Below are positions 24,813 to 32,401 of a stretch of DNA of 37,085 nucleotides, piece after piece. This stretch comes from Candidatus Phelpsiimicrobium noxiivivens (GTDB lineage: Bacteria; Omnitrophota; Gorgyraeia; Velamenicoccales; Velamenicoccaceae). Made by a program: the position numbers and the translations under genes. The notes beneath the pieces are model-generated. The model did not search any database and was not told where the DNA came from. It saw only the letters and a program-made list of their open reading frames with translations. Each line of letters opens with the position of its first letter. Within the stretch, counting starts at the first letter, position 1. The stretch is from contig MNVR01000022.1 of NCBI GenBank assembly GCA_001873995.1, positions 1 through 37,085 on the forward strand. The letters are read 5' to 3'.

Positions 24813-25523
24813 TTTGCGCAAACAAACCCGCATCATTACCCCGCGCTGTTGGCAGGCGCACGTCTTGAATTGAGTTTTGGCAACTATGCCTTTAATTACC
24901 GTGTCGTATTCTTTCCGCGAAAAACCGTGAATACCTAAGATCAGTCTGATCATTGAGTATAGAGGGAAGAACCTGGGCCGGCCTGCCGGCCAGCCGGCAA
25001 TATAAGCATCTATATCTTTGTTGGAAGCTCCGGAAAAGCCGTCATAGATCCATGCCTCGCCTCCAGGTTTCAGGCACCGGTACATCTCATCTATTATCCT
25101 GGCAGGACGTTTCCAATGGTGCAGCGAGTCAGTGCTAACAATCATGCCAAATGTATTATCGCCAAACAAAAGGGCGTTGGCGTCCATTACCCTAAAATCT
25201 ACATTAGTCAGCCCATATTTTTTCTTATTTTTCTGGGCGATCTCTATCATTTTTTCGTTTACATCCACGCCAATTATACGCGCGGCCGGCTCAAGCAAAC
25301 CAATTTCAAGAGGAACTACGCCAGGGCCTGTCCCTATATCAAGGATCATCGCGCCTGCCCCATTAGAACACTCTGTTTTTCTATCGGGGTTTACCGCCTC
25401 GGCGACATCTTTAGCCATCAATCTGTACTGCGGCATAAATATCTTTGCGGGGCCTGCCGCGTAGGAAACAGCCGCGAAAAATGGCATCTTCTCGGGCATT
25501 ATTTTGCGCAGTATGCTGATCAT
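24810..25523 (-). CDS. Class I SAM-dependent methyltransferase (UbiE/type-11 like)
   Basis: 237 residues. Motif I is ILDIGTGPGVVPLEI (60-74), followed by IIGVDVNEKM (motif II), FRVMDANALLFGDNTFGMIVS and LKPGGEAWIYD. The DSLHHWKRPARII stretch is typical of Methyltransf_11 enzymes acting on small molecules or lipids. Nothing identifies the acceptor. The ATG overlaps the stop of the Cys-rich gene upstream (ATGA), so these two proteins are made together. Confidence 0.85.
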   Translation of the reverse strand: MISILRKIMPEKMPFFAAVSYAAGPAKIFMPQYRLMAKDVAEAVNPDRKTECSNGAGAMILDIGTGPGVVPLEIGLLEPAARIIGVDVNEKMIEIAQKNKKKYGLTNVDFRVMDANALLFGDNTFGMIVSTDSLHHWKRPARIIDEMYRCLKPGGEAWIYDGFSGASNKDIDAYIAGWPAGRPRFFPLYSMIRLILGIHGFSRKEYDTVIKGIVAKTQFKTCACQQRGVMMRVCLRK

Positions 25524-26434
25524 CGCTTAATAAGCGCTATAAGCCGGTTAATAAGGTTAGCCCCCAGGCCTCTTCCTAATTTGAAGTTTACAATTCCGGC
25601 ATCCAGCTGCATCTTAGCTATTTTATCAATATCCACTCTACAGAACTGTTGGCGTAATGCGGTACATGTTAAGATCCGCGGCAAAATAAACGCGAACGCG
25701 CCTACTATAATATGGATTATCCCAACGGAGAGGATAGAGCGCTTATTCTCTTTTGAGGCGGCCGCATAATGATGATAAGAGTTACAACAATTCGAACAAT
25801 ACGAATTACAAACCGCAATAATGCCGCTTTTGTTTTCGCGCAACACATCTTTAATAAGGCCGGCCCTGCGGGAATCCTGAGGGGTCAGGCAAATAAGATC
25901 ATATTTGCCGCTATCCTCAAGATACATGCTCAGAGTTTCTTTAGGCGTAAACAGTTTATTCGGCGATACATACTTTGTGCAAGAGCTGACGTAAACAAGT
26001 TTATCTCCATACATCTGGCGGATGCGGCCCTCAAGAAGCTTATTGTTAAGTATAACGCCGTTCTTGACTCCGTATTTTTGGTACGATCCAACCAGCCATT
26101 TAACCGGATACAAGTTTTCTACATTTAATTCTTCCGGGCTTACAAACATATTCGTAAAAGCAAGACGAAAAGAAATGCCATTTTGATTAGCCTTTGCCAA
26201 AGTCTCATAAAACTTAGCAATGGCCCTCGCAAGCTGGCCTTTAGTCAACGAGAAAAAAAATCTATTCCAGAGAAAAAGCCCGTCTAAAACATAATTAAAT
26301 CTGCCTCCGTTTAACGGAGAATTTGGAGCGCCTCCATACAAAACTATCTCAATATCCGCCAGCCTGTTAAGCTTAGCCAAATGCCCAATTGAGCTGGAAT
26401 ATAACGGAACTTCTATTGAATATTTTTTGCGCAT
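25520..26434 (-). CDS. Uncharacterised Cys-rich protein, possibly U32-peptidase-like
   Basis: 304 residues, no family recognised with certainty. The soluble first 200 residues alternate strand and helix like a TIM barrel (LADIEIVLYGGAPNS, GISFRLAFTNMFVSPEEL, NGVILNN). Eight cysteines are present: C152, C182, C209, C213, C216, C217, C257 and C265. CNSYCSNCC gives a C-x3-C-x2-C spacing that could hold an Fe-S cluster; U32-type proteins such as UbiU/UbiV also carry clusters, and that is the basis of the guess. A hydrophobic stretch (IIHIIVGAFAFILP) follows at 239-252. It is the first gene of the operon with the methyltransferase, hydrolase and exporter. A perfect 15-bp palindrome lies 10 bases before its ATG. 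Confidence 0.55.
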   Translation of the reverse strand: MRKKYSIEVPLYSSSIGHLAKLNRLADIEIVLYGGAPNSPLNGGRFNYVLDGLFLWNRFFFSLTKGQLARAIAKFYETLAKANQNGISFRLAFTNMFVSPEELNVENLYPVKWLVGSYQKYGVKNGVILNNKLLEGRIRQMYGDKLVYVSSCTKYVSPNKLFTPKETLSMYLEDSGKYDLICLTPQDSRRAGLIKDVLRENKSGIIAVCNSYCSNCCNSYHHYAAASKENKRSILSVGIIHIIVGAFAFILPRILTCTALRQQFCRVDIDKIAKMQLDAGIVNFKLGRGLGANLINRLIALIKR

Positions 26435-26444
26435 GGACAGAGTG

Positions 26445-26479
26445 AATAAGACAAAGTGGCCTGTCCACTTTGTCTTATT
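26445..26479. repeat. Perfect 15-bp inverted repeat in front of the Cys-rich gene
   Basis: AATAAGACAAAGTGG, five bases, CCACTTTGTCTTATT. If transcribed from the candidate promoter at 26541-26569 it forms a very stable hairpin that ends 10 bases before the start codon, where it could limit translation. It may equally be the joined ends of a lost mobile element. Confidence 0.65.
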
Positions 26480-26490
26480 AAAAAGTTAAT

Positions 26491-26526
26491 TGCCCGAACT
26501 TGTCGCCAGACGAACTTCACAACCTC
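26491..26526. repeat. Direct repeat copy A (36 bp)
   Basis: TGCCCGAACT followed by GCCAGACGAACTTCACAAC matches the copy at 27662-27697 at about 31 of 36 positions and in the same orientation. The two copies enclose the Fic and GIY-YIG sequences, about 1.1 kb. On the minus strand it reads VVKFVWRQVRAIN, close to VVKFVWHPVRAAL in the other copy. Confidence 0.65.
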
Positions 26527-26540
26527 AACAAATTCACCTA

Positions 26541-26569
26541 TTTGTAAAAATGACCGTCCGCCGTTTCAA
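26541..26569 (-). promoter_or_regulatory. Promoter candidate for the Cys-rich/exporter operon
   Basis: Minus-strand TTGAAA (26564-26569), 17-base spacer, TACAAA (26541-26546). It lies just past the Fic stop codon and about 100 bases before the ATG at 26434, with repeat A and the palindrome in the leader. Confidence 0.4.
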
Positions 26570-26599
26570 GCGTGGATTTATCTATTTAGGCAACCTGAA

Positions 26600-27415
26600 C
26601 TAAGCTGAAATCTTATAATAGGCGTTTCTGCCTTTTCCTACAAGCTCAATCAGCTTTGCGTCTATTAACTTGGCGATCTCTTTAAGCATAGCTTGACGCG
26701 TTACCCCGAACATATCTCTTAGATCTTTATTGGTAACCTTGCCTTTTTCTTTAATCCGCTCTAATATTTTTATCTGCTTTTGGGTTAGCTCAATTCTTTC
26801 GCCTGCTTCTATTTTTGGGGAAAGCCCTATTTTTTCAATAAAGTCTTTGACTTTATCTATCGGATACAAAACACCTTCTGTAAAATACTCAAACCACTTA
26901 GTAATATCGCCTTTTCTTGTTTGAGTTGTTTTCAATGCTGCATAATATGCAGCTCTATTTTCATCATAATGATCATCAAGGGCAAAGAATCTCCGATGAT
27001 CGAAGCCGCTTTTATATAAAACCAATGATGCCATTAATCTAGCTATCCTGTCATTTCCATCAATAAACGGATGTATCCTTGCAATTTCGTAGTGGACAAT
27101 CCCTGCAAGAATCACGGAATTGATCTCTTTTATTTTATTCGAATTGAGCCATTCTAGAAACTCGGATACCAGTCGTGGCACATCTTTTGTTTTTGGGGGC
27201 ATGTATTCTACAACTTCCTTAAAGCTTGTTCCATCAAAGATGCGCCTGCCCACAAAAACCTGACGATCTCTGAAGACACCTCGATCTTTTTTTCCCCGCA
27301 GGGTGCCAATAGTAATAGTCTCATGGATCTCAAGTACCAGTTTAATGTCTAGTGTCTTCTTATGCCTAAGTGTTGACTTACCTTTTGTAGTCTTAAAATA
27401 TGCTTCGCGACGCAA
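26600..27415 (-). CDS. Fic-domain protein with C-terminal winged helix, chimeric N terminus
   Basis: From a TTG at 27415 (AGAGAGG five bases upstream) the frame gives 271 residues. Residues 1-17 (REAYFKTTKGKSTLR) are the tail of a GIY-YIG protein, not of a Fic protein. The Fic core starts near residue 22. The Fic motif reads HPFIDGNDRIAR (115-126); AMPylating Fic enzymes have GNGR, so Asp122 replaces a Gly of the phosphate-binding loop. A winged helix (TNKDLRDMFGVTRQAMLKEI) ends the protein. The normal N-terminal Fic helices, which carry the inhibitory S/TxxxEG helix in many members, are missing, so a deletion has fused two genes. It may still be translated, but activity is doubtful. Confidence 0.75.
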   Translation of the reverse strand: MRREAYFKTTKGKSTLRHKKTLDIKLVLEIHETITIGTLRGKKDRGVFRDRQVFVGRRIFDGTSFKEVVEYMPPKTKDVPRLVSEFLEWLNSNKIKEINSVILAGIVHYEIARIHPFIDGNDRIARLMASLVLYKSGFDHRRFFALDDHYDENRAAYYAALKTTQTRKGDITKWFEYFTEGVLYPIDKVKDFIEKIGLSPKIEAGERIELTQKQIKILERIKEKGKVTNKDLRDMFGVTRQAMLKEIAKLIDAKLIELVGKGRNAYYKISA

Positions 27416-27439
27416 CGCATCCTCTCTGCTGAAATGCGC

Positions 27440-27589
27440 TTAGTAATAAATAAGCTCAAAGGGTCTCCTTGGCTTAGTGCTCATATTACGTCCGGCATTA
27501 TAATCTGCTAAACGTTTCTTAACGTCCTCACTAAAGCCGATATAGAATTTATTGTCTTTTAAACTCAGTAAAACATAGACGTAATACAT
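27440..27589 (-). pseudogene. GIY-YIG endonuclease-like gene, cut by TAA and fused to Fic
   Basis: From ATG 27589: MYYVYVLLSLKDNKFYIGFS, the GIY-YIG core, then RLADYNAGRN and RRPFELIYY before a TAA at 27440-27442. Without that stop the frame continues AHFSREDALRREAYFKTTKGK, exactly the usual end of these ~85-residue proteins (LIYYEA...EDAxxREKYxK), and runs straight into the Fic frame. The stop therefore looks like a GAA-to-TAA change in what would be one GIY-YIG/Fic/winged-helix frame. The frame is also open upstream of 27589 through repeat B, but that part encodes hairpin repeats and is probably not protein. Confidence 0.7.
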
Positions 27590-27611
27590 ATCTATGGATA
27601 AAGCAGGGTTG

Positions 27612-27661
27612 GCCATAAACCCAACGTGGTTTATGGCGCTGAACCCTGCGTGGTTCAGCGC
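27612..27661. repeat. Two tandem 10-bp hairpins before the GIY-YIG start
   Basis: GCCATAAACC/GGTTTATGGC (27612-27637, loop CAACGT) and GCGCTGAACC/GGTTCAGCGC (27636-27661, loop CTGCGT). They have the same stem length and similar loops, touch each other, and abut direct repeat B. Their matching design suggests a repeat family rather than terminators. Confidence 0.6.
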
Positions 27662-27697
27662 TGCCCGAACTGGATGCCAGACGAACTTCACAACTCC
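27662..27697. repeat. Direct repeat copy B (36 bp)
   Basis: Partner of the copy at 26491-26526, same orientation, about five mismatches. It marks the point where the recombinase relic begins on the plus strand, so it may be a recombination junction. Confidence 0.65.
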
Positions 27698-27708
27698 ATA
27701 TAGTACAT

Positions 27709-28110
27709 ATGGTTGTGAAAATCTACACCCGTAGGAGCAGAAAACAATTGATCCGTTTTGGCGACCCTTTACCTGAGAAACCTCAGCGGGCAAAGCGAAT
27801 TATCAAAAATACTATCTATGAGGGCCTTAAAATCCAGGCCTTTATCAATAACGGCCATTCAAGGCTAACCTGAGCACAGACCCGTAAAAAGCTAAATATC
27901 TCGGAAGCCAAGTTAGCACACCTGCTTAAAATAGTCAACCGCTTGCCTGCCGACTTCGTCGAGAATATGAAATCGTGTGACGACCAGGAAAAGCTGAGAA
28001 TCTTCACCGGCAGAAGACTCCTGCAGATCTCCCGCCTTAGAACCGAGCGAGAACGCCGAAACGAAATAAACCACCTTCTATCAAGCCTAACAACAGACAG
28101 CCACCGTTGA
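27709..28110 (+). pseudogene. C-terminal relic of a serine recombinase, internal TGA
   Basis: The only plus-strand coding trace. From ATG 27709 the frame reads MVVKIYTRRSRKQLIRFG and on to NNGHSRLT, then TGA at 27871-27873, and continues in frame AQTRKKLNISEAKLAHLLKI to a TGA at 28108-28110. LNISEAKLAHLLKIVNRLP and FTGRRLLQISRLR resemble the helix-turn-helix tail of large serine recombinases (recalled pattern). The catalytic and zinc-ribbon parts are absent; the break lies at direct repeat B. It is a remnant of an integrated element. It converges with the lipoprotein gene, 8 bases apart. The 326-base gap between GIY-YIG repeats and lipoprotein is otherwise empty. Confidence 0.55.
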
Positions 28111-28118
28111 TAATATCA

Positions 28119-29156
28119 TCATTCAAACTGAATATCTGTAATTTTAGCAACCGCATTGCCTTCTTGCCATTCAGTCGGAACAGACTTAGCAGTATAAAAT
28201 TTTCCTGGCTCCATCTGCCATATGTAATTCGGCTTTAAAGGCTTATTATTATCTCCAAATGAATATGCACTGACCAACACAGGATGATAATCCTCTTCAG
28301 CAATCACGTTATTGGCCGCATCCTTAAAGTATACGGTCACCTCAACTTTCGTAAGCGTCTTATCACCTTCATTCTTTATCTTAAAGGTGATTCCGGGAGT
28401 TTTACCATCCAGATAGGTAGAGAAATACTTTGCAGTAAAATCGTATAACTTGACCTTATCGATATACGACTGCTTTTTCTCGAAGTCCTTAATCTCTTTT
28501 GTTACTTCGCCTTTACCTGACTTTGCCGTAACCTCCTCGCTGTCTAACTCCAAAACTTCTTCATACTTCTTTAATGCTCCCTTGAGCTTCTTATCTTTCC
28601 GCAATTCTTTTGCTTCTCCAAGCAACGTACTCACTTTTTCCTGTTTTTCAAGATCAAGGAAAACCTTCCAGCCGCCCGCCTCTTTAACTAACTCATAAGA
28701 CTGAGTTGTCGTTGTCATCGGAATTTCTTTATCCTTATACTTCTCGGCCATCATCTTGGATATGTCTTCGCTGTCAGCTCCGCCAAGAGCTGACATAAAA
28801 GCAACACCCATAACATCCGAGAACATACTCCCGAAGTCAGGCATAGTTATGCTGACTTTAGCATCAGCGCGATTCTTTTTAACCGTTATATCGTCTATTT
28901 TATAGGAAATCTTCCCCATGAGCGATTCAGTAAAAGCATCTTTATCCGTAGATTGCTTCTCAATATATTTCTGTAGCGGGATCACATTCTTGTCTTTCTG
29001 AGAAATATACTCATACGCCTCTGCCGTCCGGCCGTGCAGAGAATCATCCAGGTACTTTGATAAGACATCTTTTGGATTCGATCCTACCCCGCTGCATCCT
29101 GATATTAAAAGACATGCTCCGATGCAAGCCGCTATGGCAATAACAAAGTGTTTCAT
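28119..29156 (-). CDS. Lipoprotein of unknown function
   Basis: ATG 29156 has GAGGAGG 6 bases upstream and gives 345 residues. The signal peptide ends in LLISGC, so C21 would be lipidated. Residues 30-170 look like a DUF4878/NTF2-like fold (YLDDSLHGRTAEAYEYIS, TTQSYELVKEAGGWKVFLDL). A charged helical linker with a TPR-like ALKKYEEVLELD stretch follows. The last ~110 residues form a beta domain (PGITFKIKNEGDKTLTKVEV) of the FxLYD type. It probably sits in the outer or inner membrane facing the periplasm. The TrlF-like gene ends 21 bases upstream, so they may be co-transcribed, an unusual pairing. Confidence 0.75.
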   Translation of the reverse strand: MKHFVIAIAACIGACLLISGCSGVGSNPKDVLSKYLDDSLHGRTAEAYEYISQKDKNVIPLQKYIEKQSTDKDAFTESLMGKISYKIDDITVKKNRADAKVSITMPDFGSMFSDVMGVAFMSALGGADSEDISKMMAEKYKDKEIPMTTTTQSYELVKEAGGWKVFLDLEKQEKVSTLLGEAKELRKDKKLKGALKKYEEVLELDSEEVTAKSGKGEVTKEIKDFEKKQSYIDKVKLYDFTAKYFSTYLDGKTPGITFKIKNEGDKTLTKVEVTVYFKDAANNVIAEEDYHPVLVSAYSFGDNNKPLKPNYIWQMEPGKFYTAKSVPTEWQEGNAVAKITDIQFE

Positions 29157-29177
29157 AAACAACCTCCTCGATTATAT

Positions 29178-31979
29178 TTAAAATCCGTATTTTTCTTTTC
29201 TGAGTTTAAATGCCTCTTCTCCACCTTCCATAACTTTTGTTATTTCATTACGAATATTGCCCATATCAATCGCCCCCAGTTTTTTAATTTCGCCCTTTGA
29301 TTGATCGGCAGTAATTTTATAGTCACAGCAGACAACAAGTTCTGAATCGCCATTAACTACAATATTGGCGTTATGACTCGCGAATATTAACTGCCTTTTC
29401 TTTTTAGCCTGCCAAATTAATTCTGCAATATCTGATACCATTTGATTATCAAGATCATCCTCGGGCTGATCAATAATGAGTGGAGGGCCATCTTGATTAA
29501 GCAATACATGCATTAAAGCTGTGGCCTGCTGTCCCGCAGATGCGTCATTAAACTCGATATACTCACCGTCGCGTGTCTTATATTCGAATAGAGGCAGATC
29601 ATCTAATTGTGTTAATAACAAATCTATCCAGTTTTCATTTGTGATCTTGTCTGCCATCTTCTTTAATCCATTCTCAGTAAATATGCCGGACAATATCGGC
29701 ATCACGGTCAAATTCATGGCAGGGGCACTACTTGGGGCAATATCCGCCAACTTTTCAAACTCTGATAAAATCGTGCTCCACTCCTCAACAGGATCAGCAG
29801 AATCAGCAATGCGCCTGCAAAGATCATCAACTTTCTCTTTTCGAATGCCGGAACCCTCGAGCATTTTCTTTAAACTTAGCTCGAGTCCGCTAGTACCGCG
29901 ACCTCTGCCTAAAGTTGATTTAAGATTATTATTAGACAAAATGCTTAATTTAGAGCATTGCTTTGTCAGCAAGTCGGCTCTTTCTTTATGAGTATCGAAC
30001 CAGCTCTTCTTCAAATTATTGAACTGCTCTTCTGGATCTCCCGCCTTTGAAATGCCCTGCTTCTTTTCAGTTAAAAACCGGCGTATTTCCTTTACTCTTT
30101 CTTCAATTTTTTGGATCCGGGTAATAGTCGCTTCTTGAGAAGTCGATTTTTGCTTCGCAGTTTCGTACTTTTGTTTATGTTGCGCAAAAAGCACCTTAGA
30201 CTTTTCAAATAAAGCAGTCAATTTTGTTAGAGCTTTTCCTTTGGGATCCATCTGCTCATCAATTGCGCCCAACGCCAGCTTGATATCATCAAAAACTTTC
30301 TTCATCTCTTCATGAATATCAACAATAACAGTCTGTTCTTGCGCTGGAAGATTAACATCAACTGGAAGATTAGCTGGGGCGTTCGAAATCTCCTGTTTAA
30401 TATTTTCAACCACACCTCTAGCCGAATTAATCTCCCCCTTCCATTCTTCAACTATCTGCTCAATAACTTCATATTGTTTGTGCATAGATATCGTTTCTTT
30501 ATCCTGCTCAGATATCCCTTTAAGGCCATTCCTTAGGCTCTCAACTTGTTCCAAAAGAGATTTTAATTCCAGCTCATTTTTCTCGATTTCCGCCTCAGCC
30601 TGCTTTTTTCTCATTCTCTGTTCGTAACATCGTTTAATATCTGCCTTTAAACTATCAAACTTCATATTGAAATCATTGAGCTCTTGCCGAATAGGACTAT
30701 GGACTAACCTTTTAAGCTCATCTATGCGCACTCCCACGGTACTTAGTTGTTTCTGGCTGTACGCCTGCACGGGCAATAAATCTCTGATATTATCTTCTGC
30801 CGTTGCCTCAAATTCCCCTGCTCCAATCTTCAAGAATATTTCATTCGTGTTAATCTTTCTTCTTACACTGTGATTGATTTCGTTCTTTATAAAATTAATC
30901 TGAACGGTAGCATCAATCAAAGTTTTCTCTATAAGCTTCTTTCTTTTTTCTTGGAATTTAGGAAGATCGTCCTCATCAGAACCAACAATAAGATCGCACA
31001 GCCCCCAACGAAGATATTCCAAAATAGTTGATTTGCCCGTACCCCGCCCGCCAATTATTGCGTTGTACTGTGGGTTAAAATCTAGATAAAACTGCCCCAT
31101 GAACTTGCTGATAGAAACATCGATAGAAGTCACATATACAGGGGGCATCAAAGGCAACGTCTGCGAGATACGAGACTCTCTCGCCAAACACGCCTGTCTT
31201 AAAGCCTCTGCGGTGGGAGCCGCCCATTTTACCCACGTTGAATAGGATCCAATATCCTCATGATTTCTTTTTCGATTATCAGATGTTTGAAATACACCTA
31301 TTGATTTAAAACCATAATCTCTATTCTTACCCTCAATGATGCCATAGGCACCGGTTCCGGGTTGAGGCAATTCGCCGTCTGTATATCCTCCGACACATGG
31401 CATAGACTTATAAAAATTGGCAAATCCTGATCTTAGAATTGTTCCGTGCCCGTTTTCTTTTACATTCGGAAGGACAATAAACCGACCTCTCAAATGTTCA
31501 TGATGATTTAAAATTTGGTATAAGTGGGGCAAATCGTTAACAACATTCTGAGGTATCCTGCCTACTGCCGCATGCTTTGCATCCTCCGGACGATTCGGGG
31601 TAATTGCGAGAGCAACTAAAACACTCTGCAGAAGATTTTCCGGAAAATCAGCATCAAAGAGCAACAACGCTTGACAATTCGGCGCCGTCAGCGTTAATTC
31701 AATCCCGGGAAAGACAACAATACGCTTCTCGGCAGATACAGGCTTGCCCTGTTCGTCAAGTTCATCTTGCGATGCTTTTCTAATATATGGGAAAAAAATA
31801 AAATCATGATGATCTGTTATCGCAATAGCATCGATTCCCTTCTGCCTGCAATCGCGTATCAATTCATCCGAGTATGATTTTCTCTCATCAGGAGAAACCG
31901 CCCCAGCTCCCTCCCAATTTAAATCCCTCGGAGAATGGATTTGAAAATCACATCTGTAAAAATGTGCGCCTTTATCCAT
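29178..31979 (-). CDS. TrlF-like PHP-domain / SMC-type ATPase
   Basis: ATG 31979 (GGAG 5 bases upstream) is preferred over the TTG at 31982; the product has 933 residues. The N-terminal ~270 residues are a PHP phosphoesterase domain (DFQIHS near 12-17, ITDHHD near 55-60, FPGIELT near 91-97). An ABC/SMC-type ATPase follows: Walker A GGRGTGKST (~311-319), two long coiled-coil regions (about 430-530 and 590-690), signature-like NDASAGQQA, Walker B with LIIDQPEDDLDN (~835-846) and switch His in FASHNANIV. This layout matches the TrlF family of PHP-ATPases, often in defence islands, where the ATPase likely senses nucleic acid and the PHP domain cuts it. Activity is inferred. Confidence 0.85.
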   Translation of the reverse strand: MDKGAHFYRCDFQIHSPRDLNWEGAGAVSPDERKSYSDELIRDCRQKGIDAIAITDHHDFIFFPYIRKASQDELDEQGKPVSAEKRIVVFPGIELTLTAPNCQALLLFDADFPENLLQSVLVALAITPNRPEDAKHAAVGRIPQNVVNDLPHLYQILNHHEHLRGRFIVLPNVKENGHGTILRSGFANFYKSMPCVGGYTDGELPQPGTGAYGIIEGKNRDYGFKSIGVFQTSDNRKRNHEDIGSYSTWVKWAAPTAEALRQACLARESRISQTLPLMPPVYVTSIDVSISKFMGQFYLDFNPQYNAIIGGRGTGKSTILEYLRWGLCDLIVGSDEDDLPKFQEKRKKLIEKTLIDATVQINFIKNEINHSVRRKINTNEIFLKIGAGEFEATAEDNIRDLLPVQAYSQKQLSTVGVRIDELKRLVHSPIRQELNDFNMKFDSLKADIKRCYEQRMRKKQAEAEIEKNELELKSLLEQVESLRNGLKGISEQDKETISMHKQYEVIEQIVEEWKGEINSARGVVENIKQEISNAPANLPVDVNLPAQEQTVIVDIHEEMKKVFDDIKLALGAIDEQMDPKGKALTKLTALFEKSKVLFAQHKQKYETAKQKSTSQEATITRIQKIEERVKEIRRFLTEKKQGISKAGDPEEQFNNLKKSWFDTHKERADLLTKQCSKLSILSNNNLKSTLGRGRGTSGLELSLKKMLEGSGIRKEKVDDLCRRIADSADPVEEWSTILSEFEKLADIAPSSAPAMNLTVMPILSGIFTENGLKKMADKITNENWIDLLLTQLDDLPLFEYKTRDGEYIEFNDASAGQQATALMHVLLNQDGPPLIIDQPEDDLDNQMVSDIAELIWQAKKKRQLIFASHNANIVVNGDSELVVCCDYKITADQSKGEIKKLGAIDMGNIRNEITKVMEGGEEAFKLRKEKYGF

Positions 31980-31996
31980 CAAATCTCCTATAGAAA

Positions 31997-32134
31997 TTAC
32001 CTAATATAACGAGCCATTTCCTCAAACTTCTCGAGTAGCTTATTTGCCAGATCGATCTTTTTAATTAGAAAGGGGCCCAGCGGTCTTGAGAATCTGGCGA
32101 TAAATGATTTTGAACCCGCAGGTTTTCCCCGCGT
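31997..32134 (-). other. Possible short coding remnant before the TrlF-like gene
   Basis: Within the 223-base gap, a 45-codon open frame without a normal start ends FLIKKIDLANKLLEKFEEM and then ARYIR. Its composition (amphipathic, Lys/Leu/Glu rich) looks protein-like, but there is no ribosome-binding site at its 5' end. It could be the tail of a deleted gene. Nothing else is seen in this gap. Confidence 0.25.
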
Positions 32135-32202
32135 TTATTTTTAACCACCGTTCCCTTTATACTTCATACCTAGAGCTAAACGTAAAATCTCAATTTGTAA
32201 CC

Positions 32203-32394
32203 TTAATCACTAAGGCTATGTTTTTTAACACAACTTTCAATATACTCAAATGGTTTCAGATAAGATATCCCAGGCTGTCCCGTTTCTTTAGGTACGATAC
32301 TGTTGTCTTCGGGAGAGGTCTTCCTTTCGAGCCTTTCTGATTTATAACTTCCTTTCCAATTTCCAGTTATGATTATTTGATAATTATTGTCCAT
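32203..32394 (-). CDS. Small hypothetical protein in the defence-like locus
   Basis: 63 residues from ATG 32394, preceded by AAGGTG at 5 bases; a GTG at 32400 is an alternative. It begins MDNNYQIIITGNWKGSYKS and ends ESCVKKHSLSD. It is charged, has no membrane segment and matches no family I know. The protease gene ends 7 bases upstream, so it belongs to that operon. It might be a regulator or partner of the protease. Confidence 0.5.
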   Translation of the reverse strand: MDNNYQIIITGNWKGSYKSERLERKTSPEDNSIVPKETGQPGISYLKPFEYIESCVKKHSLSD

Positions 32395-32401
32395 AAGCAC
32401 C

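Noticed and set aside
27816-28007. A 63-residue minus-strand frame as a gene
   Set aside because: No ribosome-binding site or recognisable motif, and it lies antisense to the recombinase relic.
27709-28110. TGA read as an amino acid (recoded genetic code)
   Set aside because: TGA ends several well-conserved genes in this window, for example the helicase, mlaD and HTH-MNT genes, so the internal TGA is better explained by decay.
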